Below, piece by piece: positions 58,801 through 64,000 of a stretch of DNA of 64,000 bases. The stretch is taken from contig CAKOSX010000004.1 in NCBI GenBank assembly GCA_934119935.1, positions 62,001 through 126,000 on the forward strand. The letters are read 5' to 3'. Numbering within the stretch: the first letter of the stretch is position 1; every line of letters begins with the position of its first letter. The notes under the pieces were generated by a model that saw only the letters and a program-made list of their open reading frames with translations, had not been told where the DNA came from and did no database searches. The position numbers and the translations under genes are program-made. Origin of the DNA: an uncultured Clostridia bacterium (GTDB lineage Bacteria; Bacillota; Clostridia; TANB77; CAG-508).

Positions 58801-60430
58801 ATTCAATTTCAAGATATCTTGAAATATCCTTCATGTCTTCATATTCGTCTGCCCAAAATCTAATTTGTTTTTGTTCATCCCACACATGTGGTAAGGTTTT
58901 CATGTTCTCCCATCTTATGGTTTTCTCTTTTTTTAATAAGAATACTAATTTTAAATCTGCATAACTATGCAACGCAATTAATTGCATAATTAAATTTTGT
59001 GCAAACTTTTCAGTTGTTCTATCATCATTTTCAATAATTGCAGCCGCAATATTTTTTGATGTAAGAGAAGCCGTGATTGGAACATTCTTTATCACCTTAG
59101 ATTTTTTTGCTACAGAATTTATTAATTCTACTAGGTTATCTTCCTCCAAAGAAAATTCCTTATTAGGATACTCTATATCTGCCTCTATTGGCAAATTTCC
59201 AAGTCCTAACCTCACAGTAAGAAAATCATCGTCCTCTGTTCTTCTTTCCCATAGCCTAGATTCTCTATTTAGTATTATTCTAGCACATTCCTCAGCAGAT
59301 AAATATTTTTCCAAAAGTATCTTCTTTTGTTTAAGCATTACATCGTCTATTTGTTGAATTTTTTTATTTATATATTCTTTATATTTTTTCTGACGTTTAG
59401 CTTCTTTCTTTATCTTCTTATTTTTCTCATACTTATTATTAAGTATTGGAAACAAAATCATACTAATTAACATTGAGACTGTCATTAATGCAGATAGTCC
59501 AGTACTTTTAAAAGATGTCGTTCCACTTGAAACATCGCTAATTGTTGAACTCATAGATAATACCATTACAATTCCCATAGCCAGGCTTGGACCTATTGTA
59601 TATATTAATGGTTTTTCGTCTTTCTCCTGTTTTTGTGGTGGAGCATCTATTTTTATTTTTTCTTTTTCAATTTGGTTAGTTATCCTTGGTGCTCTCGTAA
59701 AGTAATCCTTATCTGTAAAAAGTTGAACATCTTCATCTGTTACTTCACTACTTGTTATTATTCTGTTTTCTTTTTTTACAATTTCCAGTTTATTTAAATT
59801 ATATGTTACTCTATTAAAAGGATTATTTATGAAAACATTGTTTCCAACAATTATAATCCTCAAGCCCATTATAAATATAATATCACCATTAAATAGTAAC
59901 TTTAATCTATTTGCCACTGGTAAATCATTTAGAAAAGTTCCATAGCTTTCATCAAAATTTTCTACCATCAACTTTCCATTGCTATAAAAAATTCTGGCTT
60001 GTTCTTGCTTTATTAAAGAATTATTATATATAATATCGCTATCTGCTTTTCTTCCAATTGTTATTTCTTGAAAATTTTTAGCATTTAACTGAATAAAATC
60101 TCTCTCATATGTTGGTTCACAAAGCAATATATACAGCATATTTGGATTACTCGCTAAAGAAATATAATATATGCCATTTTCTTGTAACTTTATCTCACTA
60201 AAAATATTCGCTTTGTTTTTTACTATTTTCGAGATATTCCATGAATTTATTGCTCTTGGATCCAAGATTTTTGCTTGTTCATTACTATATATGTTCCATT
60301 CATTATTTTTTCCAATAATGTTTACAAGTTTCTTTCCATCGTCACTATTTGTTATCCAATAATTACCTGTTTTTTTATGAGGTAATATTAATTTATACAA
60401 AACATTTTTTCCTATTAATGTGACTAGCAT
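55850..60430 (-). CDS. essC: EssC, T7SSb FtsK/SpoIIIE-type ATPase
   Basis: 1526 aa, the motor of the secretion system. N-terminal FHA-like domains (QARIFYSNGKLMVENFDESY near 165), two membrane helices (about 285-330), then three ATPase domains. D1 has an intact Walker A (LIAGSTGSGKSEF, about 725) and LIICDEFAEL; D2 has a P-loop-like YGNAESGKETF (about 1065); D3 is degenerate. No EssA, EssB or EsaA gene is in the window. Confidence 0.93.
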   Translation of the reverse strand: MLVTLIGKNVLYKLILPHKKTGNYWITNSDDGKKLVNIIGKNNEWNIYSNEQAKILDPRAINSWNISKIVKNKANIFSEIKLQENGIYYISLASNPNMLYILLCEPTYERDFIQLNAKNFQEITIGRKADSDIIYNNSLIKQEQARIFYSNGKLMVENFDESYGTFLNDLPVANRLKLLFNGDIIFIMGLRIIIVGNNVFINNPFNRVTYNLNKLEIVKKENRIITSSEVTDEDVQLFTDKDYFTRAPRITNQIEKEKIKIDAPPQKQEKDEKPLIYTIGPSLAMGIVMVLSMSSTISDVSSGTTSFKSTGLSALMTVSMLISMILFPILNNKYEKNKKIKKEAKRQKKYKEYINKKIQQIDDVMLKQKKILLEKYLSAEECARIILNRESRLWERRTEDDDFLTVRLGLGNLPIEADIEYPNKEFSLEEDNLVELINSVAKKSKVIKNVPITASLTSKNIAAAIIENDDRTTEKFAQNLIMQLIALHSYADLKLVFLLKKEKTIRWENMKTLPHVWDEQKQIRFWADEYEDMKDISRYLEIELNNRRKYDDKFDYRSFAPYYLIITDDYKKIEGLKIITEILNAKRNLGFGLFCLTDNMLHLPNECQLFISIDGTNGSLFENQITSTTKKEFYFDPSFTFFFENIGQRLSNIPIKLNATSKFALPEVYTFLEMYDAGRIEQLNILQRWMTNDSTKSLQAPIGIDTNGMPIVLDIHEKAHGPHGLIAGSTGSGKSEFIITYILSLAVNYHPNDVSMILIDYKGGGLAGAFQKGDVKLPHIVGTITNIDKVGLQRSLVSIQSELRRRQVKFNQAREKTDEGTIDIYKYQKLYHDGIVNEPIPHLLIICDEFAELKQQQPDFMDELISVARIGRSLGVHLILATQKPAGVVNDQIRSNSKFGICLKVQDRQDSIDVIKRPDAADLKKAGQFYIQVGNNEYFALGQSAWAGASYEPTDIIKKNVDTSMKFVSNTGAVIKKVDDTLKSPTRKDGEQLTNIVKYIYQLGKHENIKLKPLWLDNIPNVIMLDNIKKKYNIQKKENEVIPVVGEYDDPYNQRQGPVEIDFKKQGNVIVYGNAESGKETFISTMVYDIISTYSVKEAQMYLIDFGSEALKIFKDAPHIGDVVLSTDTEKINRLFEILQREMKRRTEILSNYGGDIKLYINDTGAEMPQVFIVINNYEGFVENFGEKYDDVLLTLCREGIKYGIIFVITASAYNSVRYRLSQNFKQKIALQLNNEDDYLNIIDGVRKQRPAHMFGRGLIKYSDIYEFQTARICEPEKWNAFIRDKIKQLNEKYDEKADPIPVLPDQIKVEEIKEFVKSLDKLPVGIYKDSLNLAIYNFKGNLVNLISAKNIEVATEYVTHLYEELKLLEDIDVTVFDAEGIVQTASKNIKLDYQNYSLRIQNNLSKSKYNVCIIVGIDKFLINIEKEILSDLRKAEELKNYTFIVVDSVFKLKNHEYDDWYKAYITKDSGIWVGNGVADQYLIRMNTSARNLVNNCGESFGYLIKQEEAKLIKLIGMKDAGEKNG

Positions 60431-60444
60431 TTTTTTACACTTTC

Positions 60445-60732
60445 CTATTTATTTTCAAGTTCTTCTATTGCTTCTTTTAACTTTTTCTTGAACTCCTCTT
60501 CTTCTTCATCTACTAGTCCAATAAAATGTACTTCTTCTATTTGTGAATGATTAAATACATAGTTAGCCTCAGATGTTAACATTCCTTCTGGATATAAACA
60601 TCCACTATAATCCCATATATTTTTTTCTCCATCTTCTCCTTGTTCCATTTGTAAAAAGCCTGTTATCATAAGTCTTTTTTGTCCATCTTTTAATTTTACA
60701 ACACTTCCTATAGGTAAGAATTTTTCTTCCAT
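60445..60732 (-). CDS. DUF4176 protein
   Basis: 95 aa: FLPIGSVVKLKDGQKRLMIT then YPEGMLTSEANYVFNHSQIE, the DUF4176 pattern, a family linked to T7SSb loci. It has an acidic helical tail. Confidence 0.8.
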   Translation of the reverse strand: MEEKFLPIGSVVKLKDGQKRLMITGFLQMEQGEDGEKNIWDYSGCLYPEGMLTSEANYVFNHSQIEEVHFIGLVDEEEEEFKKKLKEAIEELENK

Positions 60733-60772
60733 AATAGTTTCTCCCTTCGTTTGTTATTAACATATTATATAT

Positions 60773-60820
60773 GCTTTCTAAAACCGCCATCGCTTTAGAA
60801 AGCACATATATGTGCTTTCT
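60773..60820. repeat. Two mutually exclusive hairpins in the T7SS operon
   Basis: GCTTTCTAAA / TTTAGAAAGC (60773-60803) and the perfect 24-bp palindrome 60797-60820 (arms AGAAAGCACATA and mirror) share AGAAAGC, so only one can form at a time. They lie between the first WXG gene and DUF4176, and may process or attenuate the transcript so that more of the WXG protein is made. Confidence 0.65.
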
Positions 60821-60827
60821 TTTATTT

Positions 60828-61442
60828 TTATTGTACAGTATTTGCTTTTTCTGTATTCTCTACATCTTCTTGTGTTTGATTCATTAATTTAGAAAACTCA
60901 TTATTAATATTTTCAAAAGATGATACAATATTATTTTTTATTTTATTGAATCTATCTTTAAATCTTTCTGATGCTTCACTCTCCCAAACAACTTTACCAT
61001 ATTCAGTATTAATTTGTTCCATTAATTCCTTTAGTTTATCAAATTGTGCTGCAACTTCTCTTTGTGTATTTGCTACATCAGCTGTTATAAATCTCATACC
61101 AACATCATTTAAAATTGGTAGATTTTCTACTTTGTTTGCTTGTGTTTCTTCTGCAGAAGTTACGCCTTGTCCTTTATCAGTACCAGCATAGTTATTTGCA
61201 ATATTCTCTAATGCAAAAGGAATCTCTGTAACAACTAATTCTAGCATTTCATTTACACTTTGAGTCATATCGTTAAAATCTTTTACTAATTCATTGTATC
61301 TAACTCCATACCATGAATTATGCATTTCTCCTATCTTTGAGTATACATTTCTCATCTCACTGTTTAATTCTAGAGCATATTCTCTTATGTTTCTTGCTCT
61401 TTCTGGCATTGCCTCATAATCAACTTTATCAATTTCTGCCAT
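60828..61442 (-). CDS. WXG100-like T7SS substrate, first gene of operon
   Basis: 204 aa from ATG 61442 (MAEIDKVDYEAMPERARNIR) behind AAAGGAGG. Helical, with SWYGVRYNELVKDFNDM (WxG-type turn). Similar layout to 52438-53058. Strong promoter directly upstream, as expected for an abundant secreted protein. Confidence 0.78.
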   Translation of the reverse strand: MAEIDKVDYEAMPERARNIREYALELNSEMRNVYSKIGEMHNSWYGVRYNELVKDFNDMTQSVNEMLELVVTEIPFALENIANNYAGTDKGQGVTSAEETQANKVENLPILNDVGMRFITADVANTQREVAAQFDKLKELMEQINTEYGKVVWESEASERFKDRFNKIKNNIVSSFENINNEFSKLMNQTQEDVENTEKANTVQ

Positions 61443-61493
61443 TTTCTTTTCCTCCTTTAAAATTATCATTTTATAATGATATTTTTCAAAATA

Positions 61494-61522
61494 ATAATAT
61501 CAATACAAAATATAAATGTCAA
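61494..61522 (-). promoter_or_regulatory. Strong promoter of the T7SS operon
   Basis: On the minus strand TTGACA (61517-61522), 17-bp spacer ending TGA, TATTAT (61494-61499). Confidence 0.8.
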
Positions 61523-61565
61523 TAGTTTTTTTGTATTTCCATCATTTAACATTTCTTCACCATCA

Positions 61566-61601
61566 AAAATAGTATATCTAAAATTTTAGATATACTATTT
61601 T
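61566..61601. terminator. Bidirectional terminator
   Basis: A perfect palindrome of 36 bp (half AAAATAGTATATCTAAAA), with A/T runs at both ends. Just after gatD on the minus strand. Confidence 0.75.
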
Positions 61602-61606
61602 CTTCT

Positions 61607-62299
61607 TTATCTTTTAAATTCTTCTAATCTTTGCTCATATGCAGCCATCGTTTCTTTTTCAAAAGCTATTGTAGGTTCCTTCACACCTAGCATTTGAATT
61701 AACTTTTTTGTGAACAATGGATTTAATATTAATATTGGTCCTATTAAATATGTTCCAATAAAGTTATTTCGTTTTATTCCTTCTAACTTGCTTTCTTTAT
61801 TTAGACCTATTCCTTTTTCTGCTTCTGCGAAGTAATTATTCTCATTATCTCCGTATGCCATTGTAAATTGACTCTTAAATCCTACTATTTCTACGTCTTC
61901 ATATTTTCCTAAGAATATACTGTTATGTCTGTGCATCATATCTCTTTTTGCATAGATATCGAATATTGAAAGTGCTTCTATCTTACTTCCATCTTCGTTT
62001 TCTATATATTTTCCAAATAGCTCAACTGCATTTCCTGTTACTAAAAATACTACATTTTTCTTTATTAGTTCTTCTATTCTTTCTTTATATGGTCTCAACT
62101 TGCGTATTGCCACTTCTTGAATATTTTCCGGCATTGGCCCCATATATATCATGTCAATATCTTGTGTTACAAATGCAGGCTCAGAATTTATTTCTGTTTT
62201 TATTATTTCTGCATCTGGCAAACATTTTTTTAAATATTTTATATTGCTAATATCTCCAAACAAGTTACAAACTTCTGGATATAACATTTCTATTTTCAT
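61607..62299 (-). CDS. GatD-like glutamine amidotransferase, catalytic residues missing
   Basis: 230 aa, class I GATase fold of the CobB/CobQ/GatD type, next to murT. The nucleophile position reads FLVTGNAVELFG where active members have a Cys (CGGYQLLG type), and the His position reads GTYLIGP instead of GTYLHGP. So it probably cannot hydrolyse glutamine. It may only stabilise MurT or use free ammonia. It overlaps murT by 4 bp. Confidence 0.8.
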   Translation of the reverse strand: MKIEMLYPEVCNLFGDISNIKYLKKCLPDAEIIKTEINSEPAFVTQDIDMIYMGPMPENIQEVAIRKLRPYKERIEELIKKNVVFLVTGNAVELFGKYIENEDGSKIEALSIFDIYAKRDMMHRHNSIFLGKYEDVEIVGFKSQFTMAYGDNENNYFAEAEKGIGLNKESKLEGIKRNNFIGTYLIGPILILNPLFTKKLIQMLGVKEPTIAFEKETMAAYEQRLEEFKR

Positions 62300-63687
62300 T
62301 TTTCAACCTTCTTTCCGAAAGTATCTTCCAATATTTTCTTAACTTCTTGATGTACTTCTTCTTTCTGTTTCATTGCATATAAATCATACAAAACATAAAC
62401 ACTTTCTATGTCTTTAGGCTTGAAATATTTTCTTACAGACTCAACTTCATCTCTATCTGCAAATATTTTTTCTTTTGGTACTCCTGCCATCAAAAGCCTT
62501 ACGATTGTATCTTTTGACCTTTTTCCGCTTACTATTATTTGTTCAACATTGTCTCCATTTAAGAACTCATAATCTGTATCATAGAACCATGTTATAGTTT
62601 CGTTATCTTCATGTAAATCATCCAAGAATAAAATTATAGTTTTCTTTTCGGGTTGTTTTCTTACATAGTCAAATACTCTTGAACACGCAATAGGGTTTTG
62701 TCCTTTTGCTAAATGAAGGACTACTTTCTTCCCAGCAATTTCATCTTGCATAAATCTTGTGTCTACTATCTTAGTTTTCTTAAGTGCATCATTTATTTTT
62801 TCATCACTTAATCCAACCTGTTTTAGAGCGACTATTGCAGACAACATATTATAAATATTTATTATACCATCAGCAACCATCGAATAGCTAAATTCTGTAT
62901 GTTTGTCATTATCTTTTATTGTTACAAGTTTGTTTTCAAAATCAATTTTTGTCGTCTCATAATCTCTTTTTGGAGTTCCAAATCCACAATTTGGACACTT
63001 CATTTTTCCAACATGATGATATCTATAATATTCGTATTCTAGCTTTGTACCACATTTTGGACATAGAACCATGTCTTGAACAATGTTTTCACATTTTTCA
63101 GTGTCAGTATCTAATCTGTCTATTCCAAAATAAATCTTCTTATTTTCGCTTGCTAAATTCACACATATTGGATCATCACCATTTGTAATAACTGTTGTAG
63201 CCTTTGGTATTGCATTGTTTATAATTCCAGCAATAAATGCAGTATGCGCATTTCTTTTTAGTGAATCTCTCGAAAGATTGTTACATACTAAATATGTTGG
63301 AGTAATATATTTAAAAATATGTATTGTACTCCTTTCGTCCATCTCAAATACCGCAATATCTTTTGTATTTTTTCCTGTTATTGTGTTATTATTTACAAAG
63401 CTTGCTGCAATTCCAGTATTCATATTTGAACCATATCTATTATTTATAACTTTGTATCCATTATCTTCTAGTACATCATTAATCATGTTAGATACCGTTG
63501 TTTTTCCATTAGTTCCAGTAACTCCTATAATTACTGGTGGTTTATCTATTTGTTCTAGAAAATTAGGGCATATTTTTAATGCCAAATTTCCTGGAAAATA
63601 TGATGCATTTCTTCTTAGCAATTTCAAAGATTTATTTGCACATTTTGCTAAAAACATCGCTGTATAAAATTTAAAAGTTTTCTTCAT
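62296..63687 (-). CDS. murT: MurT-like Mur ligase
   Basis: 463 aa. VTGTNGKTTVSNMI (P-loop) and the central Mur ligase domain, with a Cys4 zinc ribbon inserted (CPKCGTKLEYEYYRYH then CPNCGFG, about 208-235), as in MurT; the C-terminal domain has FLDDLHEDNETITWFYDTDY. MurT amidates the D-Glu of lipid II with GatD. Whether it does so here is open because of the partner's missing residues. Confidence 0.88.
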   Translation of the reverse strand: MKKTFKFYTAMFLAKCANKSLKLLRRNASYFPGNLALKICPNFLEQIDKPPVIIGVTGTNGKTTVSNMINDVLEDNGYKVINNRYGSNMNTGIAASFVNNNTITGKNTKDIAVFEMDERSTIHIFKYITPTYLVCNNLSRDSLKRNAHTAFIAGIINNAIPKATTVITNGDDPICVNLASENKKIYFGIDRLDTDTEKCENIVQDMVLCPKCGTKLEYEYYRYHHVGKMKCPNCGFGTPKRDYETTKIDFENKLVTIKDNDKHTEFSYSMVADGIINIYNMLSAIVALKQVGLSDEKINDALKKTKIVDTRFMQDEIAGKKVVLHLAKGQNPIACSRVFDYVRKQPEKKTIILFLDDLHEDNETITWFYDTDYEFLNGDNVEQIIVSGKRSKDTIVRLLMAGVPKEKIFADRDEVESVRKYFKPKDIESVYVLYDLYAMKQKEEVHQEVKKILEDTFGKKVEK

Positions 63688-63748
63688 CTTTGTTAGTTTC
63701 CTCCTTTATTTAATTTGGAAAAGAATCAAATTTTGGCAAGGAAAATGA

Positions 63749-63797
63749 ATTTCAAAGGCAAAGGCGCATACTTTGTGTATGTAACTGCGTTTGAAAT
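63749..63797. promoter_or_regulatory. Hairpin in the murT leader
   Basis: ATTTCAAA / TTTGAAAT, CGCA / TGCG and CATAC / GTATG nest in one long stem. It lies 60 bp upstream of murT and could be a control hairpin. No known riboswitch class recognised. Confidence 0.45.
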
Positions 63798-63893
63798 GGT
63801 ATTTGACGTATTCAAAATTATTAGTCTTTTTCAAATTCATTTACATTTTACATTTATATGGTTCATTTTTCAATATATTTTACAAAAAAAATT

Positions 63894-63922
63894 GGAGACC
63901 TAAGATATTCTCTTAAATCTCC
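63894..63922 (-). terminator. Terminator of the right-edge gene
   Basis: GGAGA / TCTCC stem with inner pairs, followed on the minus strand by AATTTTTTTT. Confidence 0.75.
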
Positions 63923-63932
63923 TTATATTCCA

Positions 63933-64000
63933 TTAATATAATTTTTCCAATATATTTTGTATTTGTTTACTTGTAAATATTGCTCTCATATCATTTATTT
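63933..64000 (-). CDS. C-terminal end of a gene running off the right edge
   Basis: The frame ends ...MRAIFTSKQIQNILEKLY and stops at 63933. It is open to the window edge and followed by a good terminator. Too short to identify. Confidence 0.5.
   Translation of the reverse strand, partial: INDMRAIFTSKQIQNILEKLY

Noticed and set aside
1..64000. CRISPR arrays, rRNA and tRNA genes
   Set aside because: No regularly spaced repeats of CRISPR type and no cloverleaf or rRNA sequence was recognised by eye; a covariance search could still find a divergent tRNA.

Overview
The window is AT-rich DNA from a low-GC Gram-positive bacterium. A rlmN-stp-prkC-rsgA-rpe housekeeping cluster, a type VIIb secretion locus built around an EssC ATPase, a MurT/GatD-like pair and strong AGGAGG-type ribosome sites all point to Bacillota, most likely an uncultured gut Clostridia. 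I found no rRNA, tRNA or CRISPR array.

Positions 1 to about 36605 are a siphophage-type prophage. From right to left on the minus strand it has early genes (RecT/Bet, MBL hydrolase, HNH, replication protein, nuclease, YopX), an ArpU/RinA-like late activator, packaging genes (TerS, TerL, portal, minor head protein), scaffold and major capsid, connectors, major tail protein, a G/GT tail chaperone with a -1 frameshift site, tape measure, baseplate and fibre genes, holin and amidase. A cI/cro-type switch with three operators and a large serine integrase are at the right end. The prophage appears to have cut the 5' end off a host gene at 36606. The rest is chromosome: rpmB, nth, a bactofilin-like membrane protein, a diversity-generating retroelement (DGR, 41704-45329), the stp/prkC cluster interrupted by a small foreign cassette, the T7SSb operon (52438-61442) and gatD/murT.

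The most striking signal is a recoding pattern. Six genes (TerL, YopX, a PDDEXK-like nuclease, a small Cys-rich protein, an HNH nuclease and the DGR reverse transcriptase) are each interrupted by a +1 frameshift. All seven shift sites (the small Cys-rich gene has two) lie exactly at an in-frame CGG codon, and skipping the C restores a glycine (GGA six times, GGT once) and the family sequence. By hand I found no other in-frame CGG in native genes of the window. The single exception is in the foreign cassette at 47647-48123. This suggests CGG is unassigned or shifty here and is decoded as a +1 frameshift (CGGN read as Gly); a systematic sequencing artefact is the main alternative.

Two further systems stand out. 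The DGR pairs a 137-bp template repeat with a 137-bp variable repeat in the C-type-lectin-like end of a prepilin-like surface protein, with Avd-like and MutS-domain-I-like accessory proteins. Separately, direct repeats of TGTCGAA spaced exactly 10 bp (the Spo0A-box consensus) precede three prophage transcription units and, in weaker form, the DGR target, suggesting a shared regulon.
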